Below are positions 35,698 through 43,364 of a stretch of DNA of 64,000 nt, piece by piece. The DNA lies in NCBI GenBank assembly GCA_964619955.1, contig CAZUJF010000027.1:1-64000 (forward strand). Reading direction: 5' to 3'. Below the pieces are notes generated by a model. That model was not told where the DNA came from. It saw only the letters and a program-made list of their open reading frames with translations, and did not search any database. Source of the stretch: JACQFK01 sp964619955 (lineage in GTDB: Bacteria > Planctomycetota > MHYJ01 > JACPRB01). The position numbers and the translations under genes were made by a program. Position 1 is the stretch's first letter; the number at the start of each line of letters is the position of its first letter.

Positions 35698-36198
35698 CTA
35701 CGCCTTGGCGGGCGGCTCGGACTTTCTGGGGTCCGACGCGGGCTTGACCGCCTTGGTCGAGAGCACCCAGACCTTGACCTTGGGCTGGACGTCGCGATGC
35801 AGCACGACCGTGACCTCGAAGGTGCCGGTCTGCTTGATCGGCTCGGCGATCTCGATCGCCTTCCCGTCGACCTTGACGCCCTGCTCCTTGAGCGCATCGG
35901 CGATCATGGAGGGGGTCACGGCCCCGTAGAGGTGGCCTTCCTCGTTGGTGTTCACCTCGATGGACACCGACGTGATCGCGGCGAACTTCTCCGCGAGCAG
36001 TTTGGCGTCGCTCACGAGCACGGCGTCCTGCTTGGCGGAGCGCCGCTTGGTCTGCTCGAGCTCCTTGTACATCGCGGGCGAGGGCTTGGAGGCGAGCTTG
36101 CGGGGGAAGAGGTAGTTGCGGGCGAAGCCCTCCTTCACCTCGATCTCCTGACCGCGGCGTCCGACCTTGTCCACGTCCTGCCACAGCAGCACTTTCAT
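35698..36198 (-). CDS. rplI: 50S ribosomal protein L9
   Basis: 166 aa. The N-terminal domain MKVLLWQDVDKVGRRGQEI and GFARNYLFPRKLA is the L9 rRNA-binding signature; the C-terminal domain includes HLYGAVTPSMIADAL. A short Lys/Ala/Pro tail extends it slightly beyond the usual length. It lies 45 nt downstream of rpsR. Confidence 0.96.
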   Translation of the reverse strand: MKVLLWQDVDKVGRRGQEIEVKEGFARNYLFPRKLASKPSPAMYKELEQTKRRSAKQDAVLVSDAKLLAEKFAAITSVSIEVNTNEEGHLYGAVTPSMIADALKEQGVKVDGKAIEIAEPIKQTGTFEVTVVLHRDVQPKVKVWVLSTKAVKPASDPRKSEPPAKA

Positions 36199-36243
36199 GG
36201 CATCCTCGTCTAATTCTGAAATCCGGCGATCATGTCCGCCCGC

Positions 36244-36555
36244 TTACAGCGAGCCGGTACCCACATAGGGCATCATGGACATGTAGCGGGCGCGCTTGAC
36301 GGCGGCCGTCGCGCTCCGCTGGTGGAACGCGCAGTTGCCGGAGCGCTTCCGGGAATACAGCTTCCCCTGCCCGGTGCAGAGCTTGAAGAGCACCTGCAGA
36401 TTCTTGTAGTCCACATGGAGCGTCTTCTCGCGGCAGAAGCGGCACCGGTTGTCCTTGCGGAACTTGGTGTACTTCTTGCGGCGCTCGTCGCTCTCGCGGT
36501 CCCGGTCGTTATCCCGGTCCCTTCCGCCCCTGCGGTCCCGATCAACTCTCGGCAT
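36244..36555 (-). CDS. rpsR: 30S ribosomal protein S18
   Basis: 103 aa. The core (KFRKDNRCRFCREK to HQRSATAAVKRARYM) fits S18. It retains a cysteine cluster (CRFC and a later NCAFHQ), the zinc-binding type of S18. An N-terminal Arg/Asp-rich extension of about 25 residues is longer than usual. It sits in the conserved rpsF-ssb-rpsR-rplI order. Confidence 0.93.
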   Translation of the reverse strand: MPRVDRDRRGGRDRDNDRDRESDERRKKYTKFRKDNRCRFCREKTLHVDYKNLQVLFKLCTGQGKLYSRKRSGNCAFHQRSATAAVKRARYMSMMPYVGTGSL

Positions 36556-36608
36556 CTCGATCTCCTCGACTTACGTTCCCAAATATTTACGGTACGGAGG
36601 ACGCGCCC

Positions 36609-37049
36609 TCAGAACGGGATGTCCTCTTCGCTGCCCGGGGAGGGCGGCTCCTCGGCCGCGCCCTCCGCGGGCGCCCCCGCCCCCCGGGGCCCCCCCCCCC
36701 CCCCCCCCCCCCGCCGCCCGGCCCCCCCCCCCAACAACATGGCGGCGGTCACCCGGATCTTGCTCATCTTCTTGCCTTCGGGCGACTCCCAGCGGTCCTG
36801 CTTGAGCCGGCCCTCGATGAAGACCTGCCGGCCCTTCTTCAGATATTCCGCGCAGATCTCCGCGGTGCGCCCCCACGCCACGATGTCGATGAAGGACACC
36901 TCCTCCACCTTCTGGCCCGTCTGCTTGTTCGTGTACGTGTGGTTGAGCGCCAGGGCGAACTCGCACACGGCCGAACCCTGCGGGGTGTACCGCAGCTCGG
37001 GGTCCCGGGTCAGGTTCCCCAGCAGGATGACCTTGTTGACGGACGCCAT
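36609..37049 (-). CDS. ssb: Single-stranded DNA-binding protein (primary)
   Basis: 146 aa. The OB fold covers residues 1-105 (VNKVILLGNLTRDPELRY, FIDIVAWG). A glycine-rich linker encoded by long G runs follows, then the acidic tip EEDIPF that recruits partner proteins. Its place between rpsF and rpsR is the conserved one. The linker contains a 23-base homopolymer, so its exact length and frame should be treated with care. Confidence 0.93.
   Translation of the reverse strand: MASVNKVILLGNLTRDPELRYTPQGSAVCEFALALNHTYTNKQTGQKVEEVSFIDIVAWGRTAEICAEYLKKGRQVFIEGRLKQDRWESPEGKKMSKIRVTAAMLLGGGAGRRGGGGGGGPRGAGAPAEGAAEEPPSPGSEEDIPF
36690..36732. repeat. Homopolymer C23 and C11 tracts within ssb
   Basis: Bases 36690-36712 are 23 consecutive C and 36722-36732 are 11 consecutive C (G on the coding strand). 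They encode part of the glycine linker of SSB. 23 is not a multiple of three, so any slippage of one or two bases would destroy the C-terminal tip. Confidence 0.9.
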
Positions 37050-37074
37050 CGCTCGACTCCTTCCTTACCCGAAA

Positions 37075-37494
37075 CTAATGAGCCATCCCGACCGAGAGGC
37101 CGTGCGGCACGACCATCGGGGGCGCGCCCATGCCGAAGCCCGGACGGTCCGTCTTCGGGGGCAGCGGGCCGGCCGTCTCGAAGTCCTTCGGCGGCTCCTT
37201 CGCCAGCTCGCCTTCGTGGGCGAGGATCAGGTTCCGCAGCAGGATCTCCGAGAACTGAAAGTCGGACCGGATTTTCGCGAGCGCCGTGTCCGGCGCCGCG
37301 AAATAGGCCACGACGTAGGTCCCGCGGTTGCTCTTCTTGACCGGGAACGCGAGCTTCCGCTCGCCCCACCTGATCACCGAGAGCACCGCCCCGCCGTTGC
37401 GCTTCACGATGCGCTCGACTTCCTCGCCGACGCGGGCCCATTCCTTCGCCGCGACCGTCGGGTCCACCAGCAGCATCGCCTCATAAGTCTTCAT
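37075..37494 (-). CDS. rpsF: 30S ribosomal protein S6
   Basis: 139 aa. The ferredoxin-like core (MKTYEAMLLVDP, RWGERKLAFPVKK, NRGTYVVAYF, RNLILAHE) is typical. A C-terminal extension of about 40 residues rich in Pro and Gly is unusual and has no recognised motif. The ATG overlaps the pth stop by 4 nt. Confidence 0.95.
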   Translation of the reverse strand: MKTYEAMLLVDPTVAAKEWARVGEEVERIVKRNGGAVLSVIRWGERKLAFPVKKSNRGTYVVAYFAAPDTALAKIRSDFQFSEILLRNLILAHEGELAKEPPKDFETAGPLPPKTDRPGFGMGAPPMVVPHGLSVGMAH

Positions 37495-38051
37495 GTCTCA
37501 CTCCTACGGTTGAATCTCGTCATGGCCTTCTCGAGGCCCTCGTCCATCCAGCAGCGCAGGGCCTCGCACGCCTCCGCCACCATCGTCGTCACCTTCGGCT
37601 CCTCTTCCTTCGTGAAGCGTCCCAGCACCCAGGAGGGGTCCGGCCTCCCGCCGCCCACCCCCAGGCGCATCCGCGCGTACTTCGAGTGCCCCAGCGCGGC
37701 CTCCACGGACTTCAGCCCGTTGTGGCCCCCGCTCGAACCCTCCTTCCGCAGCCTCAGGCTCCCCAGGGGCAGGTTCACGTCGTCGCAGACGACCATGAGC
37801 TCCCCCCCGAAGCGCTTGTCCAGCTCCGGAAGCACGCGTCCCGTCTCGTTCACGTAGGTCCAGGTCTTCACCAGCACCGCCTCGTGGCGCCCCAGGCGCC
37901 CCTCCGCGGCCCAGAATTCGAATCCGGACTTCCTGAACTTCTGACCCATCTTCTCAGAGAGCGCGTCGACCAGCCTCCAGCCGACGTTATGCCGCGTTCC
38001 GGCATATTTCTCGTCCGGGTTTCCGATCCCCAGCACGACGAACTTGGCCAT
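37491..38051 (-). CDS. pth: Peptidyl-tRNA hydrolase
   Basis: 186 aa. It releases peptides from peptidyl-tRNA that has left the ribosome. GIGNPDEKYAGTRHNVGW contains the catalytic His, CDDVNLPLG the Asp, and SSGGHNGLKS the conserved Asn loop. Length is standard. It follows rplY/ctc, as in many bacteria, and overlaps rpsF by 4 nt. Confidence 0.96.
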   Translation of the reverse strand: MAKFVVLGIGNPDEKYAGTRHNVGWRLVDALSEKMGQKFRKSGFEFWAAEGRLGRHEAVLVKTWTYVNETGRVLPELDKRFGGELMVVCDDVNLPLGSLRLRKEGSSGGHNGLKSVEAALGHSKYARMRLGVGGGRPDPSWVLGRFTKEEEPKVTTMVAEACEALRCWMDEGLEKAMTRFNRRSET

Positions 38052-38075
38052 GGCGGCCCCGGCGAAAACGCCGGG

Positions 38076-38792
38076 CTATTTCTTGTCTTCCTTCTTGGGG
38101 GCGTCCTTCTTCGGCGCCTCCTTCTTGGCGCCGGCGGCGTCCTTCTTGTCCCCTTCGGCGGCCTCGTCGCCCGCCTTCTCCTTCTTGATGACCTCCGGCC
38201 CGGCGGCGGTCGTCGCGGCCGTGGCGACCACGACCTCCTCGACCTTGTGCTCCTGCACGACCGCCAGCACGAGGTCCGCGTCGTGCGCGGCCTTCACGCC
38301 CGCCGGCAGCACGAGGTCCTTCACGGTGAACTTGACGTCCTTCTTCAGGCCCGTCACGTCCACCTCGATCTGCTCCGGGATCGCGTCCGGCAGACACTGG
38401 ATCTTCAGCGTCTTGACGAACTGGTCCAGGACGCCGCCCTCGTCGGACACGCCCACCGGCTTGCCCTTGAGGATCAGCGCCACCTCGAGCGTCAGGACCT
38501 GGTCCATCGCGATCCGCGTGAAGTCGATGTGGACCAGCTTCTCGTCGAGGTGGTCGTACTGCACCTCCTTGAGGAAGACCTTGTCCTTCCCGGACGGGTG
38601 CGTGAGGTTGATGATGCGCGCGTGCTTCTTGAGAAGACGCTCGAATTCCCGGGCGTCCACGAGCAGGTGCACGGGCGCCTCGCCCTTGCGGGCGAGCACC
38701 GCGGGGATCTTCCCCGCGATGCGGTAGCGCCGCGACACCCGCGTGCCCAGAAGATCGCGCTTCTCCGCGCTGAGCGACAGCTGTTCGGCCAT
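38076..38792 (-). CDS. rplY: 50S ribosomal protein L25 (general stress protein Ctc type)
   Basis: 238 aa. The N-terminal L25 domain (residues 1-95, GTRVSRRYRIAGKIPAVL) binds 5S rRNA, followed by the TL5/CTC beta domain (95-190) and a Lys/Ala/Glu-rich tail (about 200-238). This is the long CTC form. It lies 15 nt downstream of prs. Confidence 0.94.
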   Translation of the reverse strand: MAEQLSLSAEKRDLLGTRVSRRYRIAGKIPAVLARKGEAPVHLLVDAREFERLLKKHARIINLTHPSGKDKVFLKEVQYDHLDEKLVHIDFTRIAMDQVLTLEVALILKGKPVGVSDEGGVLDQFVKTLKIQCLPDAIPEQIEVDVTGLKKDVKFTVKDLVLPAGVKAAHDADLVLAVVQEHKVEEVVVATAATTAAGPEVIKKEKAGDEAAEGDKKDAAGAKKEAPKKDAPKKEDKK

Positions 38793-38807
38793 GGTGTTCT
38801 CCCGTGA

Positions 38808-39743
38808 TTACAGAAAGAGGCTGCTAACCGACTCCGAGTGATGGATGCGCCGGATCGCCTCGCCCAAGAGGTTGGCGATCGAAAGGACCCTGAGGTTGGG
38901 GAATTCCTTGCCCGCCACCGGGATCGTGTCCGTGACGACGACCTCCTTGACGGGCGCCTTGGACAGCTTCTCCACGGCCTTGCCCGCGAAGACCGCGTGC
39001 GTGCCGCAGATGTAGATGTCCTTCGCGCCGTGTTTGCGGCAGGCCCGGGCCGCCTCCGTGATGGACGTCGCGGTGGAGATCATGTCGTCCACCAGGATGA
39101 CGTTGCGCCCCTCCACCTCGCCGATGACGTGCATGACCTCCGTCTCGGTCGGCCCGCTGCGGCGCTTGTCCACGATCGCCAGGCCGGCGTTCAGGCGCTT
39201 CGCGTACGCGCGCGCCATCTTGATGCCGCCCACGTCGGGCGTCACGATCGTCAGGTCCTTCAGGTCGAGGCGCCGGAAGTATTCCACGAGCACCGGCGCC
39301 GCGTAGAGGTGGTCCATCGGGATGTCGAAGAAGCCCTGCAGCTGCGCGGCGTGCAGGTCGACGGACAGCGCCCGGTGCGCGCCCGCCGCCGCGATGATGT
39401 TCGCCACGAGCTTCGCGCTGATCGGCACGCGCCCCTCGGCCTTGCGGTCCTGCCGCGCGTAGCCGAAGTAGGGCATCACCGCCGTGATCCGCTCCGCGCT
39501 CGCCCGGCGCAGGCAGTCGATCAGGATCAGCAGCTCCATCAGGTTCTCGTTCACCGGCGGGCAGGTCGGCTGGATCACGTAGACGTCCGCGCCGCGGACG
39601 TCCTCCATGATCTTCATGTCGATCTCGCCGTCCGGGAAGCGCGTGATGTCGACCTTGCTCAGGGGGAGGTGCAGGTAGTCGCCGACCTTCTTGGCGAGCA
39701 CCGGGTGCGCGCCGCCGGAGAAGACGAGCAGCGAGTTCTTCAT
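38808..39743 (-). CDS. prs: Ribose-phosphate pyrophosphokinase
   Basis: 311 aa. It makes PRPP from ribose-5-phosphate and ATP for nucleotide, His and Trp synthesis. Signatures: SGGAHPVLA, GYARQDRK, VTPDVGGIKMA, and the PRPP-binding loop ILVDDMISTATSI. The ATG overlaps the glmU stop by 4 nt; this is the length of class I enzymes. Confidence 0.96.
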   Translation of the reverse strand: MKNSLLVFSGGAHPVLAKKVGDYLHLPLSKVDITRFPDGEIDMKIMEDVRGADVYVIQPTCPPVNENLMELLILIDCLRRASAERITAVMPYFGYARQDRKAEGRVPISAKLVANIIAAAGAHRALSVDLHAAQLQGFFDIPMDHLYAAPVLVEYFRRLDLKDLTIVTPDVGGIKMARAYAKRLNAGLAIVDKRRSGPTETEVMHVIGEVEGRNVILVDDMISTATSITEAARACRKHGAKDIYICGTHAVFAGKAVEKLSKAPVKEVVVTDTIPVAGKEFPNLRVLSIANLLGEAIRRIHHSESVSSLFL

Positions 39744-41065
39744 GCCTGACGCTTCTTTCCCTTCTTCGCGGGCGCCGCTTTCACGACGCTCATGCGGCTC
39801 CGGGACTGCAGCGGCCGCGCCGGCACGCCCACGACGACCGCGCCGGGGGCGACCTCGCCGCGGACGACGACCGCGCCGGCCCCCGTCTTCGAGCCCTTGC
39901 CCAGGCGGACCGGGGCGACGAGCACGGTGTTGGAGCCGACGTGGACGCCGTCCCCGATGATCGTGGCGTGTTTGTTCACGCCGTCGTAGTTGGCGGTGAT
40001 CGTCCCGGCGCCGATGTTGACGCGCGCGCCGAGCGTCGCGTCGCCGAGATAGCTCAGGTGTTTGGCTTTCGAGTGCGCGCCGATGCGCGACTTCTTGACC
40101 TCGACGAAGTTCCCGACTTCGGCGCCCTCGTCGAGCACGGTGCCCGCGCGCAGCTGGCTGAACGGCCCGACCTCGCAGCCCTGACCGATGACCACGCCGC
40201 GGCGGATCACGGTGAAGGGCTGGATCACGCTGTCCTGCCCGATCGTGACGTCCTCCTCGATGTAGGTGGTGGAGGGGTCGACGATCGAGACGCCGTTGTC
40301 CATGTGGTATTGGAGGTTCTTCCAGCGGAGATAGTTCGTGCAGGCGACCAGGTCGCGGCGCGTGTTGATGCCGTAGATCTCGTTCGGCGCGGAGGACTTC
40401 ACCCCGTCCACGGGGCGGCCCTTGGCGACGAGGATCCCGAGGGCGTCCGTGAGGTAAAGCTCGCCCTTCTTGTTGTCGGGCTTGACCTCGCGGAGGGCCT
40501 CGAAGAGGGCGGGCGCGCGGAAGACGTAGGCGCCGGAGTTGCATTCGGGGATGAGCCGCTGCTCCGGAGTGGCGTCCACCTCCTCGATGAAGCGGAGGAA
40601 GCGGCGGGTCTCCTTCTCGCGCAGGACCCGGCCGTACCCCGTGGCGTCGTCGAGGCAGGCGGAGAGGAAGGTGGCGTCCCGGCCGTGGGTGCGGTGGTCC
40701 TCGATCAGGCGGCGGATCGTGTCGGGTCCGATGAGGGGCGCGTCGCCGGCGACCACGACGAGATCGCCTTTGAAACCCTTGAGGCGGGCCTCGGCGCAGA
40801 GGAGGGCGTGGCCCGTGCCCTTCTGTTCGGTCTGTTCCGCGTACGCGCAGTCGGGGGCGGCGGCTTTGACTTTGTCGGCCTGATGGCCCACGACGAGGAC
40901 GAGATCCCGGATCCCCGCGAGGCGGAGGTTGCGGAGGACGAAGTCCAGCACCGGACGGCCGAGGATCTCATGCAGGACCTTGGCACGGTCGGACTTCATC
41001 CGAACGCCCCTGCCTGCGGCGAGAACCACCGCCTTCACGTTTTGCTGAGACACGGGGAGCCCCAT
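39740..41065 (-). CDS. glmU: Bifunctional UDP-GlcNAc pyrophosphorylase/glucosamine-1-P acetyltransferase
   Basis: 441 aa from the ATG at 41065; ATG 41086 and a GTG near 41053 are alternatives. The uridyltransferase half has LAAGRGVRMKSDRAKVLH and GTGHALLCAE. The C-terminal left-handed beta-helix has NFVEVKKSRIG, KHLSYLGDA and NIGAGTITANYDG, the acetyl-transfer site. It makes UDP-GlcNAc for wall synthesis. It is the first gene of the long minus-strand operon and has a promoter upstream. Confidence 0.94.
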   Translation of the reverse strand: MGLPVSQQNVKAVVLAAGRGVRMKSDRAKVLHEILGRPVLDFVLRNLRLAGIRDLVLVVGHQADKVKAAAPDCAYAEQTEQKGTGHALLCAEARLKGFKGDLVVVAGDAPLIGPDTIRRLIEDHRTHGRDATFLSACLDDATGYGRVLREKETRRFLRFIEEVDATPEQRLIPECNSGAYVFRAPALFEALREVKPDNKKGELYLTDALGILVAKGRPVDGVKSSAPNEIYGINTRRDLVACTNYLRWKNLQYHMDNGVSIVDPSTTYIEEDVTIGQDSVIQPFTVIRRGVVIGQGCEVGPFSQLRAGTVLDEGAEVGNFVEVKKSRIGAHSKAKHLSYLGDATLGARVNIGAGTITANYDGVNKHATIIGDGVHVGSNTVLVAPVRLGKGSKTGAGAVVVRGEVAPGAVVVGVPARPLQSRSRMSVVKAAPAKKGKKRQA

Positions 41066-41174
41066 CGATCTATCCAAGCTCCACATCTCACGGCCCCATC
41101 GCGGTAAACGGCCGCCGCTGTCACTAGCCGGCGCCCGCGCAGACGGGCGTTCACTTCCGGAGAAGGAGGGGGAG

Positions 41175-41201
41175 TTTATAAGGGGCCCCCCGGCAAGTCA
41201 A
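41175..41201 (-). promoter_or_regulatory. Promoter of the glmU-prs-rplY-pth operon
   Basis: Minus-strand TTGACT (41196-41201), 15 bp, TATAAA (41175-41180); with the overlapping TAAACT as -10 the spacer is 17. The leader is about 100 nt and no gene is seen in it. Confidence 0.55.
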
Positions 41202-41221
41202 GGCCCCCCTTCGGGATTCGC

Positions 41222-41653
41222 TCAGGTTCCGATCCAGTCGACCTGGAGCAGGCCGTCCGCCTCGAGACGCCGAAAGTCCGGATCCCCCGTCACCAGCGGG
41301 GCGCCGGCGCGCCGGGCGCTTTCCGCCGCGACCGCGTCGGCATAGGAGATCGGAAAACGCGCCTTGAGCCGGGCCGCGGCGAGGAGGAGCGTTCCAGGAA
41401 CGGGGACGCTCCGGACGGGCATGCGGCGGAACTCCCGGAGGAAGTCCTCCGCATCCGCAAGGCCGCTCTTCTTCGCGAGGATGTAATAGACCTCGCCGAG
41501 ATTGATGAGGCTCATCAGGAGTTCCAGGCGGCCCGCTTCGGATTCCTCGAGGAGCCTACGGACCTCGTCGGCCGCCCGGGGCGCCCCTTGGAGCCAGGAG
41601 AGGATCGCCCACGAATCAAGGACCTTTCTGGAGCTCGTGTTTTTCTTCGGCAC
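41222..41653 (-). CDS. PIN-domain ribonuclease toxin (VapC type)
   Basis: 143 aa. The acidic catalytic residues are in VLDSWAI (Asp near 13), INLGEVYY (Glu), SYADAVAAE (Asp near 103) and TGDPDF. VapC toxins cut specific RNAs, often tRNA or rRNA. The first 38 nt overlap the antitoxin gene, so the two are co-translated. Length is slightly above typical VapC. Confidence 0.88.
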   Translation of the reverse strand: MPKKNTSSRKVLDSWAILSWLQGAPRAADEVRRLLEESEAGRLELLMSLINLGEVYYILAKKSGLADAEDFLREFRRMPVRSVPVPGTLLLAAARLKARFPISYADAVAAESARRAGAPLVTGDPDFRRLEADGLLQVDWIGT

Positions 41654-41861
41654 GATGGTCCTCCTTCAAGGCCTTCGTGAGATCGACTCCGGAATACTTT
41701 CCCTGCCAGGCACGCCACGCGGAGGAGCTCCGGGCTTTCCGGAGGACGACGCAGGCGTCCCCGACCTCGATCTCAAGCTCGCTGCCTTCCGTGAAATCCA
41801 GCCGCTCACGGACCTGCTGGGGGATGACCACCTGGCCCTTCGACGAGACGCGAGTCTTCAT
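41616..41861 (-). CDS. AbrB/SpoVT-type antitoxin
   Basis: 81 aa from MKTRVSSKGQVVIPQQVR, the swapped-hairpin DNA-binding domain of AbrB/MazE/VapB antitoxins. A C-terminal toxin-binding tail follows (about 50-81). GGAGG lies 5 nt before the ATG. A perfect palindrome stands immediately upstream and is the likely autoregulatory operator for the toxin-antitoxin complex. Confidence 0.88.
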   Translation of the reverse strand: MKTRVSSKGQVVIPQQVRERLDFTEGSELEIEVGDACVVLRKARSSSAWRAWQGKYSGVDLTKALKEDHRAEEKHELQKGP

Positions 41862-41874
41862 GGCGGCCTCCGAC

Positions 41875-41897
41875 AATCTTACTACTAGTGTAAGATT
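41875..41897. promoter_or_regulatory. Palindromic operator of the PIN/AbrB toxin-antitoxin operon
   Basis: AATCTTAC-TACTAGT-GTAAGATT: perfect 8-bp arms around a 7-bp centre, 14 bp before the antitoxin start and covering the likely -10 region (TACACT on the minus strand). AbrB-type antitoxins bind such sites. Confidence 0.7.
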
Positions 41898-42116
41898 ATC
41901 CGAAGTCCGCCTCGAAGTCCAGTCGGATCGTGCGCGAAGGATCATCTCACTCCTCCACTATATGTAGGAGCTCCGAACTGCGGCCTACAACGGGGGGCGG
42001 GAGCCCCGCGGACCGGATCCGCGAACCAGGCGCCCCGCCCCCCGGACCTCTGCCAAACCGGAGATCTATCTCATCGGAGCGCCGCCCCGGCAGGAACGGC
42101 CTCCGCAGTTTGCACG

Positions 42117-42521
42117 CTACTCCTCCGCTTTCTCATCCTCGCCGGCGTCCTCTTCCGCGGCGGCCGGCGGCGCCTCTGCCGTCTCGGGTTTGGGACCGAG
42201 GAACTGCACCGACTGGGCGACGATCTTCAGCTTGGAGCGGTTCTGCTGGGTCTTCGCATCCACCCAGCGGTCCTGGCGCAGCGAGCCCGTGATGAGGATC
42301 TCGCGGCCCTTCTTGAGAAACTGGGCGCAGATCTCGGCCGCGCGGCGCCACACATCCACGTCCACGAACGTCGTCGTCTGGACTTTCTGCCCGTCGCCGC
42401 GAGTGAAGCGCCGCGACGTCGCCACGCTCAGAGTGCAGAGCGGGGCCCCGCCGCCCACGTACTTGAGTTCGGGATCCCGCGTCAGCCGTCCCACGATCAC
42501 CACGCTTGAGTAGTCCGCCAT
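42117..42521 (-). CDS. Second single-stranded DNA-binding protein
   Basis: 134 aa OB-fold SSB (VVIVGRLTRDPELKYV, FVDVDVWRRAAEI). It differs clearly from the ssb in the ribosomal operon. The tail is acidic (EEDAGEDEKAEE) but lacks the DIPF-type tip needed to recruit replication proteins. It may serve a specialised process such as competence, a mobile element or repair. It stands alone in the accessory region, divergent from the ORF6N gene. Confidence 0.88.
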   Translation of the reverse strand: MADYSSVVIVGRLTRDPELKYVGGGAPLCTLSVATSRRFTRGDGQKVQTTTFVDVDVWRRAAEICAQFLKKGREILITGSLRQDRWVDAKTQQNRSKLKIVAQSVQFLGPKPETAEAPPAAAEEDAGEDEKAEE

Positions 42522-42611
42522 CGTTCACCTCCGGTTTTTCTCTGGAGGAACGAGAGCAAGCCCCGTGCCAGCAATCTCCCTAGGGAAAGCTGCGGCGCGC
42601 CTCGTCCCCGC

Positions 42612-42646
42612 GTTACGTGGCGTAACGTCACGTTTCAAAACGTAAC
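42612..42646. promoter_or_regulatory. Tandem palindromic upstream activator element, copy 1
   Basis: GTTACG-TGG-CGTAAC (42612-42626) and GTTTCA-AAA-CGTAAC (42632-42646): two 15-bp dyads at a 20-bp period, about two helical turns. The same element recurs at 48469. It lies 45 bp before the -24 G of a sigma-54 promoter, the usual position of enhancer-binding-protein sites. Confidence 0.7.
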
Positions 42647-42689
42647 ATCGAATTCCCGGATCCCCGAATCTCCTCCCCGGCTGACGCGC

Positions 42690-42704
42690 GGCACGGCGCT
42701 TGCT
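42690..42704 (+). promoter_or_regulatory. Sigma-54 -24/-12 promoter, copy 1
   Basis: GGCACG-GCGC-TTGCT matches the sigma-54 core (GGCACG, 4 bp, TTGC). The predicted start is near 42715, just before the ATG of the ORF6N gene at 42718. Confidence 0.7.
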
Positions 42705-42717
42705 CGCTCGTGCGTTG

Positions 42718-43212
42718 ATGAGCGATTTGCCGGCGCTGGAATCGAGGATCTTCACGATTCGAGGCCATCGGGTCATGCTCGACAGCGACCTGGCCGTCTT
42801 GTACGGAACGGATACTCGCAGCCTGAACCAGCAGGTCCGCCGCAATCTGGATCGCTTTCCGGATGATTTCGCCTTCATTTTGACCGCCAAGGAGGCGGGA
42901 AACTTGATGTCACAAACTGTGACATCAAGTTATGGCGGAAGGAGGAAGCCTCCCCGGGTATTCACCGAGCACGGAGCCGTGATGCTCGGCAACGTGTTGA
43001 GAAGCCGCGTGGCGGTGCGGACGAGCATCGAAGTGGCACGGGCGTTCGTGCGTCTTCGGATGCTGATCGGCACTCAACGCGAGCTCGCCAAGCGCCTGGA
43101 TGACCTGGAGCGGAAATACGATCGGCAATTCAAGTCTGTGTTCGAAGCCATTCGCGCGCTGATGGAGCCGGAGGATGCTCCGCCGAAGGCACGGATCGGA
43201 TTTCATCCTTGA
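42718..43212 (+). CDS. ORF6N-domain DNA-binding protein (copy 1)
   Basis: 164 aa. The ORF6N domain covers about residues 8-95 (IFTIRGHRVMLDSDLAVLYG, NLDRFPDDFAF, FTEHGAVMLGNVL). A C-terminal helical segment (KRLDDLERKYDRQFK) and the ending PKARIGFHP follow. ORF6N proteins occur in phages and mobile regions as anti-repressor-like regulators. A paralogue with a nearly identical C-terminal third lies at 44452. The ATG follows a sigma-54 promoter directly, and the gene contains a 14-bp-arm palindrome. Confidence 0.88.
   Translation: MSDLPALESRIFTIRGHRVMLDSDLAVLYGTDTRSLNQQVRRNLDRFPDDFAFILTAKEAGNLMSQTVTSSYGGRRKPPRVFTEHGAVMLGNVLRSRVAVRTSIEVARAFVRLRMLIGTQRELAKRLDDLERKYDRQFKSVFEAIRALMEPEDAPPKARIGFHP
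42901..42931. repeat. Perfect inverted repeat inside the ORF6N gene
   Basis: Fourteen-base arms (42901-42914 and 42918-42931) with a 3-base centre; the core is TCACA-AAC-TGTGA. It lies in the coding sequence over the LMSQTVTSS region. Confidence 0.9.
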
Positions 43213-43364
43213 AGAAGACCGCCCTGCACGCCGTAAATATCTTCCCCGTGTTTGTCAAAGCTTCGCGCTTGAAGTCTCTCCCAAAGCTGCCCCTCCATCA
43301 GGAGAATCATGGTCCCCGGGAGGGGATAGTTACCGAGCTCTGGCTTCCCAGCCCAGAGGGGCGC

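Noticed and set aside
43213..43364. Interval between ORF6N copy 1 and the RelA/SpoT-domain gene.
   Set aside because: Checked for a small gene or repeat; only short open frames without a start signal or similarity were seen.
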